Assembly (NCBI GenBank): GCA_964485455.1
Contig: CAZAJU010000020.1
Span: 1 to 27,013 of the forward strand
Direction of reading: 5' to 3'
DNA from: Tissierella_B sp964485455
Lineage (GTDB): Bacteria > Bacillota > Clostridia > Tissierellales > Tissierellaceae
Length of the DNA: 27,013 bases
Position 1 is the first letter of the stretch, and every line of letters starts with the position of its first letter. Below, one piece after another: positions 14,887 to 22,752 of this stretch. A model generated the notes under the pieces. That model ran no database searches, was not told the DNA's origin, and saw nothing but the letters and a program-made list of their open reading frames with translations. The position numbers and the translations under genes are program-made.

Positions 14887-15846
14887 CTAATTTGAAATTT
14901 CACTTTCATATTTCTCATAGGCATCAATTATCCTTTGAACCAGAGGATGCCTAACGATATCATGTTTTGAAAAGTGAATAAAGTCAATTCCCTTCACATT
15001 GTCTAAAACCTTTATAACACTCTTAAGCCCTGATGCCTTTCCCTTTGGTAAATCTACTTGCGTGATATCACCTGTAATAATAGCCTTAGAGCCAAAACCT
15101 AGCCTGGTCAAAAACATTTTCATCTGTTCATTTGATGTGTTTTGGGCCTCATCCAAAATTACATAAGCTGAATCCAATGTTCTACCTCTCATATAGGCAA
15201 GGGGTGCAACCTCAATAAGTCCTTTCTCCAAATACCTTTCATAGACTTCGTATCCCAATATTTCAAAAAGTGCATCATAAATAGGTCTTAAATATGGATC
15301 TACTTTTTCTTGAAGGTCACCTGGTAAAAAGCCTAAATTTTCTCCAGCTTCTACAGCAGGTCTAGTTAAGATTATTCTATTAACTTCCTTATTCTTAAAT
15401 GCCTGCACTGCCATAGCCATAGCTAAATAGGTCTTTCCTGTACCTGCAGGTCCTATACCAAATACTATATCGTTATGCTTAATTGAATCCACATATCTCT
15501 TTTGTCCTAGGGTCTTAGGTTTAATGGACTTTCCTGTAGCAGTAACACATATTACTTCCTTAAGAAGGTCCTTTAGCAAATGATCCTTCCCTTCCAGTAC
15601 TAGTTGGATTGCATATCTTAAATCTTGTTTTTCAAGCCTTTTATAACTTTGCACTATTTCAACTAAATTATTCAAAAGCCTTTCTCCTAAAGTTACTGCA
15701 GCTTCATCTCCAAATAGTTTAACTGCGTTATCTCTAACTGCAATGTCAACATTTAGTTCTCTTTTTATAATCTGAAGGTTTTCATCGAATTCTCCAAATA
15801 TCTCATTTATGGTAGAGTGATTACTAACCTCAATAGTTTTTTCCAT
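14887..15846 (-). CDS. phoH: PhoH-like ATPase (PhoH/PhoL family)
   Basis: Encodes 319 residues. PhoH-like proteins are superfamily-1-like P-loop ATPases. Their genes nearly always accompany ybeY, and an RNA-related role is suspected. Seen here: an N-terminal KH-like region (25-100), Walker A GPAGTGKT (132-139) and LTRPAVEAGENLGFLPGD (160-177). Walker B is VILDEAQN (229-236); sensor-type TGDITQVDLP follows. The ATG at 15846 has GGAG 5 nt upstream. An in-frame TTG at 15858, with AGGAGG 11 nt before it, would add four residues and cannot be excluded. It follows yqfD closely in the sporulation-associated yqfC-yqfD-phoH order. Confidence 0.95.
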   Translation of the reverse strand: MEKTIEVSNHSTINEIFGEFDENLQIIKRELNVDIAVRDNAVKLFGDEAAVTLGERLLNNLVEIVQSYKRLEKQDLRYAIQLVLEGKDHLLKDLLKEVICVTATGKSIKPKTLGQKRYVDSIKHNDIVFGIGPAGTGKTYLAMAMAVQAFKNKEVNRIILTRPAVEAGENLGFLPGDLQEKVDPYLRPIYDALFEILGYEVYERYLEKGLIEVAPLAYMRGRTLDSAYVILDEAQNTSNEQMKMFLTRLGFGSKAIITGDITQVDLPKGKASGLKSVIKVLDNVKGIDFIHFSKHDIVRHPLVQRIIDAYEKYESEISN

Positions 15847-15873
15847 GTACTCTCCCAAGCTTCAATATTCCTC

Positions 15874-17055
15874 CTAATTATCAATTATTATTTTCTTACC
15901 TATATCTTCAATTGTTTCTATTACAACCCTTGTATTTAATATATTTCCCTCAACTTCATGAATTATATCTCTTGATAGAATTTCTGCCCCCTCAGCTAAT
16001 TCTTTGTTTATAATCTCAATTGCTTTTATCTGATTTAATTTCTTTAAACTATCTATATTTTGCTTTACTTCTTGAAGCTCTGTTTCTCTATACTCATATC
16101 GGATTAACTTTATAGGGAAATCTATAAAATCAATGTTAAATATATTATCCTCTACTACATATTCTTTGTAGCTATCAAAAGGAATATCCTTAATAAACAT
16201 AATTCCTTGTTTATAAACTTTAATACCTCTCTGGGTAAATACTCTTCCCGTTTCCTTTTCAATCTTCTTTAGGATAGGCTCACTAACCTTAGCATCGTAT
16301 GAGGTCCTTGCAAGTACTTCTCCATCTGCATGGACAAGATTATAGCTACCATCCTGGCTTTGAATTACTCCGCTTATAAGGAGTTGGCCTTCCCTTACTA
16401 CCTGGCTCTCTTTAACTACACCTTCTCCATTTCGTGCAATAACTTTTGTTATAACACCCTTCTTCTTTGCAACCACATTAGCAGGATAGTCCTTATTTAC
16501 CTCTTCAGGAGGGATATCCTCCTCTTTAATATCTATAATAAGCTTAATACCCTTTAACCTTACATCTATAAATGAAAAATAGTCATATCCATTAATTAAT
16601 AGAAGCTTTACCTCTTCTTCAGAAACCTTAGACTTATGAATTCCTGAATTAATACCCATTTCACTAAGGTATTCCACTATATCCTCCTTAGGAGTCTGTT
16701 CAATTCCATTTATCTCAATTTTCCATATAAATGAACTCAAGATAAATGTAGTAATGAAAAAAAGTAAGAATCCAATCAAGAAAGTCTTTCTTTTCTTGAT
16801 TGTTTCCAATTGTTGAGGCATACCTTTAATATTTAGTATTTCCGCCTTGCATCCTGTTTTTTCTATTAGCTCTTCTAAAACTTTTAAACCTTTTAAACTT
16901 ACACATACCTCAACCTGAAAATAGTTAATTCGCCTCAGATCCCAAAGGTATACATCATTTGTTAATGCTAGATTTAACAGTCTTTCCAATGCTAGGCCTT
17001 CAATTCTAATAATAACATATCCCTTTAAATAATTCCATATTTTTATAGCCAGCAT
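15874..17055 (-). CDS. yqfD: Sporulation protein YqfD
   Basis: Encodes 393 residues, in the family range. YqfD is a membrane protein found in endospore formers; in B. subtilis the yqfC-yqfD genes belong to the mother-cell sigma-E regulon, with no known biochemical activity. Seen here: an N-terminal cytoplasmic domain (1-88) and one clear transmembrane segment (about 91-111, TFLIGFLLFFITTFILSSF). A large extracytoplasmic part begins WKIEINGIEQTPKEDIVEYL, which looks like a POTRA-type fold (inference). The end is amphipathic and charged. The ATG at 17055 follows AGGAG at 7 nt. It lies 10 nt after yqfC. Its presence suggests a spore former or a recent descendant of one. Confidence 0.92.
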   Translation of the reverse strand: MLAIKIWNYLKGYVIIRIEGLALERLLNLALTNDVYLWDLRRINYFQVEVCVSLKGLKVLEELIEKTGCKAEILNIKGMPQQLETIKKRKTFLIGFLLFFITTFILSSFIWKIEINGIEQTPKEDIVEYLSEMGINSGIHKSKVSEEEVKLLLINGYDYFSFIDVRLKGIKLIIDIKEEDIPPEEVNKDYPANVVAKKKGVITKVIARNGEGVVKESQVVREGQLLISGVIQSQDGSYNLVHADGEVLARTSYDAKVSEPILKKIEKETGRVFTQRGIKVYKQGIMFIKDIPFDSYKEYVVEDNIFNIDFIDFPIKLIRYEYRETELQEVKQNIDSLKKLNQIKAIEIINKELAEGAEILSRDIIHEVEGNILNTRVVIETIEDIGKKIIIDN

Positions 17056-17065
17056 AACCTCACTC

Positions 17066-17341
17066 CTAGCTCAGAATTTCAATATTGTCAACGATTCCAA
17101 CTATGGATATTTCCTCTGAAAGTATATTTCTAATTTCAAGGTCAGCCCCTACAACCTTTATAATTCCAATCTTTGAATTTATCCTTATAAGCGTAGAGCT
17201 ATATTCAATAATTCCCTTATGATTGAATATATTAGCTTCTTGATTTCCTATTAGGGTTATCCTAGGAAGATCCAGGGTTATTTCAATTGGAAGTTCTAAA
17301 GCTTCAGATATATTTGTTCTTAAATTATTATTCTTTTTCAT
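17066..17341 (-). CDS. yqfC: Sporulation protein YqfC
   Basis: Encodes 91 residues, the normal family size. It is a small beta-rich protein of unknown biochemistry, conserved in endospore formers and always next to yqfD. Seen here: ISEALELPIEITLDLPRITLIGN, split across 11-33, then HKGIIEYSSTLIRINSKIG (41-59), which is the recognisable YqfC core. The ATG at 17341 follows GGAGGG at 6 nt. It is the first gene after a terminator, so a promoter is expected in the 47-nt spacer. A CATAATAT at 17366-17359 resembles a sigma-E -10, but it is very near the ribosome binding site and I do not list it as a promoter. Confidence 0.9.
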   Translation of the reverse strand: MKKNNNLRTNISEALELPIEITLDLPRITLIGNQEANIFNHKGIIEYSSTLIRINSKIGIIKVVGADLEIRNILSEEISIVGIVDNIEILS

Positions 17342-17388
17342 ATAAATCCCTCCAATCTATATTATGAGGAATTTACAGCATCTATTAC

Positions 17389-17415
17389 AAAAGAAAATCC
17401 TCCCAATTGGGAGGA
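17389..17415 (-). terminator. Intrinsic terminator after the floA-linked hypothetical gene
   Basis: A perfect stem, TCCTCCC (17398-17404) with GGGAGGA (17409-17415) and loop AATT, is followed on the minus strand by TTTTCTTTT. It lies 3 nt beyond the stop of the gene ending at 17419 and separates the nfeD-floA unit from yqfC. Confidence 0.88.
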
Positions 17416-17418
17416 CTC

Positions 17419-17955
17419 TTAATATCTTTTTAAATTTCTTAAGCTCTTAGGTTCAGATAATATTTCTGAGTATATAATACCCTTCAAAATATCCTTTTTT
17501 AAATTTAATTGAGAGTTATTCTGCTTTGAACCACGTGAGATAGAAGAGGCTCTTATAACTTCCATTTTTTCTTCAACTATGCTTTCTAATAATTCTACAT
17601 CCTTATTTTCATCAATATTTACTGCAGATTTAATTTCTTCGGTCTGAAATGTTGAAGCTGCAGGCTTAAGAGTTGGTTTTAGAGTTTGATTTGGAGTAGG
17701 TTTTGCAACAGGTTGATGTTTATTCTGTTGAAGCTTCTTCTCTTTCTCAATCTCCTTTTCTATCTCTTCTCTAAAAATATCTATAATACTCTTCGGTTTA
17801 TTTCTAGGCAGATTATCAGGAGTAATTCTACCCTCAACTTTAGATTGAGTACTTCTTCTCCTTTTAGCCTCCTCTGCCTTTTTCTTGTCCCTAGAACTCT
17901 TCAATAATAAATTAATAGCAGCCCAGAAAATCAGTAGAATAATACCATTATCCAT
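17419..17955 (-). CDS. Membrane-anchored hypothetical protein linked to floA
   Basis: Encodes 178 residues of unknown function. Seen here: one N-terminal hydrophobic segment (about 4-18, GIILLIFWAAINLLL) followed at once by a basic stretch (KKKAEEAKRRR, 24-34), consistent with an anchored protein whose body is cytoplasmic. A Glu/Lys-rich helix follows at 61-76. A low-complexity Pro/Lys/Thr tract lies at 83-100 and an acidic helix at 114-134. The end, LKKDILKGIIYSEILSEPKS (152-171), looks like a short linear motif that I recall at the C-termini of small hypothetical proteins in several phyla (SEILGPP-like). The ATG at 17955 follows AGGA. It lies 11 nt after floA and is the last gene before a strong terminator, so it is expressed with nfeD-floA. 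It may be an accessory of the flotillin system; that is inference. Confidence 0.8.
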   Translation of the reverse strand: MDNGIILLIFWAAINLLLKSSRDKKKAEEAKRRRSTQSKVEGRITPDNLPRNKPKSIIDIFREEIEKEIEKEKKLQQNKHQPVAKPTPNQTLKPTLKPAASTFQTEEIKSAVNIDENKDVELLESIVEEKMEVIRASSISRGSKQNNSQLNLKKDILKGIIYSEILSEPKSLRNLKRY

Positions 17956-17966
17956 TTCATCACATC

Positions 17967-18944
17967 CTATTTCTGTGAGTCATCCTTATTCATCTCTGAA
18001 ATAGATGATCTCATTTCAGTATCTGCTAATATATTTCTCATATTGTAATAATCCATTACTCCAAGGTTTCCATCCTTTAGTGCCTTAGCAAGAGCTAGAG
18101 GTACTTCAGATTCTGCCTCAACAACTTTAGCTCGCATTTCCTGAGTCATAGCAAGCATTTCCTGTTCCTTAGCTACAGCCATTGCTCTTCTTTCCTCTGC
18201 CTTTGCCTGTGCTATTTTCTTATCTGCATCGGCTTGATCCATCTGAAGTTTAGCACCTATATTTCTACCTACATCAACATCAGCAATATCTATGGAAAGG
18301 ATTTCAAAGGCGGTTCCAGAATCAAGACCTTTACTTAAAACCGTTCTTGAAATACTATCTGGATTCTCCAATACATCTGCATGTGAAGATGAACTACCTA
18401 CAGTAGTTACAATTCCCTCTCCAACTCTTGCTATGATGGTTTCCTCACCAGCCCCTCCAACGAGTCGCTCTATATTTGCCCTTACTGTAACCCTTGCCTT
18501 GACCATGACCTCTATGCCATTCTTAGCTACAGCAGAGATATTAGGCGTCTCAATTACCTTAGGATTTACACTTACTTGAACTGCTTCAAGTACATTTCTT
18601 CCTGCAAGATCAATTGCTGCTGCTCTTTCAAAAACCAATGGAATATCTGCTCTCTGTGCAGCTATAAGTGCATCAACCAAAGTATTTACATTGCCACCTG
18701 CCAGATAGTGAGCTTCCAGTTCATCTATATTGATGTCCAATCCTGCTTTTGTGGCTTTAATCATTGGATTTACAATTCTACTAGGTACTACCCTTCTAAG
18801 ACGCATTCCAATAAGTGTGGATATCCTTACCCTTACTCCTGAGAAGAAAGCTGTAATCCAAAGCCCAACTGGTACAAAGGTAAAAAACAACATAATTAGG
18901 ATAATAACCATAAGAGCAAATCCCAACATAATAAATAAATCCAT
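17967..18944 (-). CDS. floA: Flotillin-like protein FloA
   Basis: Encodes 325 residues. FloA is an SPFH-family scaffold that organises functional membrane microdomains in Gram-positive bacteria. Seen here: an N-terminal membrane segment (DLFIMLGFALMVIILIMLFF, 2-21) and a second short hydrophobic part (VPVGLWITAFFSGV). An SPFH core runs to about residue 230 (VSVNPKVIETPNI, VTVRANIERLVGGAGEETI). A coiled coil follows (QADADKKIAQAKAEERRAM), with Glu-Ala repeats. An upstream in-frame ATG (18962) lies inside nfeD. The start at 18944 is chosen because AGGAGG lies 7 nt before it. That AGGAGG is also the two terminal Arg codons of nfeD, so FloA translation is coupled to NfeD, from which it is one base away. 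Confidence 0.96.
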   Translation of the reverse strand: MDLFIMLGFALMVIILIMLFFTFVPVGLWITAFFSGVRVRISTLIGMRLRRVVPSRIVNPMIKATKAGLDINIDELEAHYLAGGNVNTLVDALIAAQRADIPLVFERAAAIDLAGRNVLEAVQVSVNPKVIETPNISAVAKNGIEVMVKARVTVRANIERLVGGAGEETIIARVGEGIVTTVGSSSSHADVLENPDSISRTVLSKGLDSGTAFEILSIDIADVDVGRNIGAKLQMDQADADKKIAQAKAEERRAMAVAKEQEMLAMTQEMRAKVVEAESEVPLALAKALKDGNLGVMDYYNMRNILADTEMRSSISEMNKDDSQK

Positions 18945-18945
18945 A

Positions 18946-20232
18946 CTAAATCCTCCTAACATAAATTTTTGATCCCTCTACCCTTACGACTTTCACTTTA
19001 GAATTCTTATGAATAAATTCGCCTTCAGATAAGGCATCATATTTCATACCTTCAATATCTATAAAACCCGCAGGTCGAAGTTCTGATATAGTTAGTCCCT
19101 CCATCTCAATAAGATGAATCATGTTTTCGCTACTTAGATATCCTCTTTTACTTTCCAACTTATTGGATAAGATAATACTGTTAAATAACTTGCTTTTAAA
19201 ACCCATCCTTACTAGATAAAAGGATACCAATGCAGATATAAGAATAGCAACACTTAAAGACATTACAGCTGTTCTAATGTCATTCATCGCAAGTATAGTA
19301 CCAAATATCACAAGAATCAGTCCTGAAATTCCGGGAAGACCGAATCCTGGAACCATAGTTTCAATTATCAATAATACCAATCCTAATACGAATAAAAGAA
19401 GACTCATCCAATTTGAATTTCCAGCCAATATATTGCCGCCAAAATATAGTCCAAAACCTAACAAACTAATAGTTCCACCTATACCAAAACCAGGAGTCAT
19501 AATCTCTACAACTAATCCTACAAAGCCAAGTATAAGAAGCATGGTACTTATATAGGGACTTGAAATTAATTTAGCAAGCTTAATGCCTAAGCCTTCTTCC
19601 AGTACTTCTACTTTAGCTGCTTTGATATTTAAGTTAGCTAATATATCAGATATATCATCTGCAATTAAGTCAGCTATTCCAAGCTCTAAAGCCTCTTGAC
19701 CTGTTAGATTTATTAGCTTTCCTTTTTCATTAACTCCTTCTACTACAACATCCTTGTCGGCCATGCCTTCTATTATCAAAGTATTTCTGCCCCTATATTG
19801 AGCAGTATCTCTCAAGGTAGACCTCCAAAACGACAAAACCTTCTCTGTATTTGGTATGGTTTCTGCAGAACCTATACTTGAAGATGGAGTCATAGCAACC
19901 TTTTCACTTGCAATAGTAATCAATACTCCTGCAGAAATAGCCTTATTGTTTACGAAGGAAATAGTAGGAATATTGGTTGAAATAATCAAATCCTTTATCT
20001 TTTGCGCCTCTTGAACAGAACCCCCATAGGTATCGATTTCAAAGACTATAGCTTTTATATCTTCATCGCTTATATCCTGCAATACATCTCTTACATAGTT
20101 ATGGGTAGCTCGGTTTATCTCACCCTTTATTGGAACCACATATACCTTTCCAACATCAGAAGTAGATGTAGCAAATACACCTGTTGTAATTGATAATAGA
20201 AGTAAAACCAATATAAACCATTTAAGCTTCAA
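18946..20232 (-). CDS. NfeD-family membrane serine protease (long form, YqeZ-like)
   Basis: Encodes 428 residues from a TTG start. Long NfeD proteins are membrane proteins that pair with flotillins and stomatins; some archaeal members are ClpP-like proteases. Seen here: signal peptide MKLKWFILVLLLLSITTGVF and a ClpP/SppA-like domain (about 28-215). The latter has EIDTYGGSVQEA (65-76) and AISAG, with the probable nucleophile Ser100. I cannot assign the catalytic Lys. About four transmembrane helices follow (230-350), with repeated TPGFG and VPGFG turns. A C-terminal OB-fold spans about 370-428. The TTG at 20232 has AGGTGG 7 nt upstream; an earlier in-frame TTG at 20262 lacks a ribosome site and would disrupt the signal peptide. 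It heads the nfeD-floA-hypothetical unit after a terminator. Confidence 0.93.
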   Translation of the reverse strand: MKLKWFILVLLLLSITTGVFATSTSDVGKVYVVPIKGEINRATHNYVRDVLQDISDEDIKAIVFEIDTYGGSVQEAQKIKDLIISTNIPTISFVNNKAISAGVLITIASEKVAMTPSSSIGSAETIPNTEKVLSFWRSTLRDTAQYRGRNTLIIEGMADKDVVVEGVNEKGKLINLTGQEALELGIADLIADDISDILANLNIKAAKVEVLEEGLGIKLAKLISSPYISTMLLILGFVGLVVEIMTPGFGIGGTISLLGFGLYFGGNILAGNSNWMSLLLFVLGLVLLIIETMVPGFGLPGISGLILVIFGTILAMNDIRTAVMSLSVAILISALVSFYLVRMGFKSKLFNSIILSNKLESKRGYLSSENMIHLIEMEGLTISELRPAGFIDIEGMKYDALSEGEFIHKNSKVKVVRVEGSKIYVRRI

Positions 20233-20311
20233 GAAATCACCACCTTTATATATTATAAGCAATTCAAATTACTTATACCCCAAAATTTGTAAAGTACTTG
20301 ATAAATTAGGA

Positions 20312-20347
20312 TAAATTTAAAAACCTGAGCTTAAAGCCCAGGTTTTT
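20312..20347 (-). terminator. Intrinsic terminator after yqeY
   Basis: AAAAACCTG and its partner CAGGTTTTT flank an extended stem with one G-T wobble and a TTA loop (20319-20347). On the minus strand it ends in TTTTTAAATTT. It overlaps the yqeY stop codon and closes the rpsU-yqeY unit. The symmetric A/T flanks mean it could also act on the other strand. Confidence 0.88.
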
Positions 20348-20789
20348 AACTAAACACTTTTTTTACTACCTTATTTACTATATTTCCATCTGTTCTGCCT
20401 TTAACCTTTGGCATAACAGCCTTCATTATATTTCCAATATCCTTCATAGAGGTAGCATTAATTTCTTTTATTGTTTCAATAACTATTTGCTCAACTTCCT
20501 CTTCAGAAAGCTGTTTTGGTAAATACTCTAGAAGAATCTCAATCTCATTCTCGGTTAGGTCTACTAAATCTTGCCTAGAACCCTTTTTGAATTCCTCAAT
20601 AGCAAATCTCTTTTCCTTGACCTGTTTAGCGATGATTTCCAAAATTTCTTCTTCCGGAACATCTCTTCTCTGGTCAACTTCGACTTGTTTTATAGCAGCT
20701 CTTACCATAGTTACTGTATTCTTTCTAATAGTCTCTTTATTTTTCATGGAAGTCTTAAGATCTTCCATAAGTTTTTCTTTAAGGGACAT
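20346..20789 (-). CDS. yqeY: GatB/YqeY domain protein
   Basis: Encodes 147 residues, typical. It resembles the C-terminal tRNA-binding tail domain of the GatB subunit of Asp/Glu-tRNA amidotransferase, but stands alone. The function is not established; it is often annotated only as GatB/YqeY domain-containing protein. Seen here: helical N-terminal part (KEKLMEDLKTSMKNKETIRKN spans 4-24), EEFKKGSRQDLVDLT (65-79) and EIEILLEYLPKQLSEEEVE. The classic MKDIGNIMKAVMPKVKGRTDG follows, about 115-135. The ATG at 20789 follows AGAAGGTG. It lies 20 nt behind rpsU, a pairing conserved throughout Bacillota, and ends at a strong terminator. Confidence 0.95.
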   Translation of the reverse strand: MSLKEKLMEDLKTSMKNKETIRKNTVTMVRAAIKQVEVDQRRDVPEEEILEIIAKQVKEKRFAIEEFKKGSRQDLVDLTENEIEILLEYLPKQLSEEEVEQIVIETIKEINATSMKDIGNIMKAVMPKVKGRTDGNIVNKVVKKVFS

Positions 20790-20809
20790 TAATTCACCTT
20801 CTCATTTAA

Positions 20810-20992
20810 TTAAAACTTTGAATGTTTCTTTTTTCTTGCCTCTTCAGATTTCTTTTTACGCTTTACACTTGGCTTTTCATAGTGTTCTCTTTTTCTAACT
20901 TCACCCATAACACCAGCGCGTGCACATTGTCTTTTAAATCTTTTCAGTGCATTATCAAGAGATTCATTTTCTCCAACCTTGATTTCTGACAT
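20810..20992 (-). CDS. rpsU: 30S ribosomal protein S21
   Basis: Encodes 60 residues, the normal size of bS21. It sits near the anti-Shine-Dalgarno end of 16S rRNA and helps initiation. Seen here: the family signature ESLDNALKRFKRQCARAGVM (10-29) and a very basic tail (KRKKKSEEARKKKHSKF). The ATG at 20992 has GGGAGGG upstream. A near-consensus promoter lies about 70 nt above, so the gene starts its own transcript with yqeY. In proteobacteria rpsU forms an operon with dnaG and rpoD; here those two are about 16 kb away in the same orientation. Confidence 0.98.
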   Translation of the reverse strand: MSEIKVGENESLDNALKRFKRQCARAGVMGEVRKREHYEKPSVKRKKKSEEARKKKHSKF

Positions 20993-21063
20993 CGATCTTT
21001 CCCTCCCCTCTTAACAACAAGAGTACCTCAATACTTCTATGGTTAAGGTATGCATACTAGATA

Positions 21064-21092
21064 ATTATACAGTAAATATACAATTATTTCAA
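21064..21092 (-). promoter_or_regulatory. Sigma-A promoter of rpsU-yqeY
   Basis: TTGAAA (21092-21087), 17 nt, then a perfect TATAAT (21069-21064). Transcription should start near 21057 and give a leader of about 65 nt. A 10-bp palindrome GTATGCATAC (21048-21057) lies at the expected start site and might be an operator, although it may be chance. Confidence 0.8.
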
Positions 21093-21099
21093 TATCTTT

Positions 21100-21438
21100 T
21101 TAACCCGGAGGCCACAACATTTGTCTTCCACCTAAGACATGAAAATGAATGTGATTAACAGTCTGCCCACCATGTTCTTTACAGTTGTTTACAATTCTAT
21201 ATCCATCTTCTAAGCCTTGTTCTTTAGCCAGTTTTTTTGCTAGTGCAAATATATATCCTACAACTTCTGAATTAACATAATTAATATCATCGTTAGAAGG
21301 TATATGCTCCTTTGGTACTATCAAAAAGTGAACAGGGGCCTGAGGACTAATATCATTAAATGCTACAACCTTATCATCTTCGTATATTAATTCTGAGGGG
21401 ATTTCCTTATTAATAATCTTACAGAATAGACATTCCAA
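21100..21438 (-). CDS. HIT-family (HINT-type) purine nucleotide phosphoramidase
   Basis: Encodes 112 residues, the size of bacterial HINT proteins, which hydrolyse nucleoside phosphoramidates such as aminoacyl- or lysyl-AMP. Seen here: the histidine triad His96-x-His98-x-His100 (NHIHFHVLGG), upstream APVHFLIVPKEHI (34-46) and a Cys3-x-x-Cys6 pair near the start. The end QMLWPPG is the common HINT C-terminus. The start is TTG at 21438, with AGGAGG 8 nt upstream and the family N-terminus (CLFCKIINKEIPS) immediately after it. It follows mtaB by 18 nt and is the last gene of the chaperone-methyltransferase run; rpsU downstream has its own promoter. Confidence 0.94.
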   Translation of the reverse strand: MECLFCKIINKEIPSELIYEDDKVVAFNDISPQAPVHFLIVPKEHIPSNDDINYVNSEVVGYIFALAKKLAKEQGLEDGYRIVNNCKEHGGQTVNHIHFHVLGGRQMLWPPG

Positions 21439-21456
21439 ATCCTACACCTCCTTATC

Positions 21457-22752
21457 CTAAATGTTACCTAAAAGTATATCATCATTCATACCAATAATAC
21501 TAATGTTTTTTATTTCTCCAACAGGAGAATAATCAGACGATATACTCACCCTTAAGTAATTTGTAGTATAACCTTCATAATAGCCTGGATTTTTTTTATT
21601 TTCTTCCTCAAATAGTACTTCTACATATCTATTTATGAATCTATTTCTAAAGCTTTCCGCTACTTCTTCCCCAAGAGCTATAAGCTTTTCACTACGTAAA
21701 TTCTTTGTGTTTCCATCTATTTGATTATCCATTTGGGCTGCAGGAGTTCCTTTTCTAGGTGAGTATTTAAAGACATGGATCTTTGAAAATCCAATTTCCT
21801 TTACAAAATCATAGGTTTCCTTAAACTCTTCTTCACTTTCACCTGGAAATCCAACTATTATATCCGTAGTAATCCCTGCATCAGGCATGTATTTTCGGAT
21901 TATATCCACCTTATCCTTATATATGGAAGTAGTATATTTTCTGTTCATCCTATTCAATACTGAATCGCTTCCACTCTGAAGTGAAAGATGAAAATGATCA
22001 CATACCTTTCCAATATCCTTTATCTTTTTCATAAAATCATCATCTATTAAAGTAGGCTCAAGGGAACCAAGTCTAATTCTTTCTATTCCTTCAATCTCCC
22101 CAATGCCTTTAAGTACATCTACAAGAGGGATTTTATTATCCTTTCCATAAGATGCTATATGAATGCCTGTTAGAACTGCCTCTTTGAACCCAGCCTTAGC
22201 GATTTTTTCTGCTTCCTCAAGTATTTCATCATAGTCTCTGCTTCTAATAGGTCCTCTAGCATAAGGTATAATACAATAACTACAGAATTGATTACAGCCA
22301 TCTTGAACCTTTATATTTGCCCTAGTTCTAGATTTGATTTCATCAATTTTAATCTTCTCAAATTCCTTATTTCCCTTTATACTTCTTACTATATTAATCT
22401 TTTCATTAGAAGTTCTAGACTTTTCACAAAGCTCTACAATTCGGTTTCTTTCTGAGGTCCCAATAATTACATCCACACCTTCAATCTTCGAAACTTCATC
22501 GGGAGATACTTGAGAATAGCATCCAACAACTGCGATTATTGAATCCTGATTTGTTTTCTTTGACTTTCTAATAAATTGCCGAGATTTTCTATCGGATAAA
22601 TTGGTAACAGTACATGTATTTATAACATATATATCTGCGATTTCTTCACTATCAACGATTGAATAACCATTTTTTTGAAACAGCTCTTCCATAGCTTCCG
22701 TTTCATATTGATTCACCTTGCATCCTAAAGTATGAAATGCTACGGTCTTCAT
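21457..22752 (-). CDS. mtaB: tRNA t6A37 methylthiotransferase MtaB
   Basis: Encodes 431 residues. It is a radical-SAM enzyme that converts N6-threonylcarbamoyladenosine-37 to ms2t6A in tRNAs reading ANN codons. Seen here: an N-terminal UPF0004 domain with cluster ligands Cys11, Cys47 and Cys78 (TLGCKVNQ, NTCTVT, VGCYSQ). The radical-SAM motif is Cys153-x3-Cys157-x2-Cys160 (DGCNQFCSYCIIP). A TRAM domain follows at about 370-431. TLGCKVNQYE and CIIPYARGPIRSR distinguish MtaB from MiaB and RimO. The ATG at 22752 overlaps the rsmE stop by one base (TAATG), so translation is coupled. The order dnaJ-prmA-rsmE-mtaB matches B. subtilis. Confidence 0.96.
   Translation of the reverse strand: MKTVAFHTLGCKVNQYETEAMEELFQKNGYSIVDSEEIADIYVINTCTVTNLSDRKSRQFIRKSKKTNQDSIIAVVGCYSQVSPDEVSKIEGVDVIIGTSERNRIVELCEKSRTSNEKINIVRSIKGNKEFEKIKIDEIKSRTRANIKVQDGCNQFCSYCIIPYARGPIRSRDYDEILEEAEKIAKAGFKEAVLTGIHIASYGKDNKIPLVDVLKGIGEIEGIERIRLGSLEPTLIDDDFMKKIKDIGKVCDHFHLSLQSGSDSVLNRMNRKYTTSIYKDKVDIIRKYMPDAGITTDIIVGFPGESEEEFKETYDFVKEIGFSKIHVFKYSPRKGTPAAQMDNQIDGNTKNLRSEKLIALGEEVAESFRNRFINRYVEVLFEEENKKNPGYYEGYTTNYLRVSISSDYSPVGEIKNISIIGMNDDILLGNI

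Noticed and set aside
17359..17390. Sigma-A-like TTGTAA-18-CATAAT or sigma-E-like CATAATAT promoter for yqfC
   Set aside because: The predicted start would fall on the GGAGGG ribosome site. A sporulation promoter is expected from family knowledge, but the sequence match is too weak to list.
20252..20257. Perfect TATAAT upstream of nfeD as a promoter -10
   Set aside because: Transcription would start at or inside the ribosome binding site, and no -35 lies at proper spacing. The true nfeD promoter was not found.
20587..20898. A 103-codon open frame on the plus strand opposite yqeY/rpsU
   Set aside because: It is antisense to two well-conserved genes, has no recognisable protein features or ribosome site, and its composition is that of complemented coding sequence. 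The same applies to plus-strand frames at 24246-24599, 8776-9060, 18292-18579 and 19277-19555.
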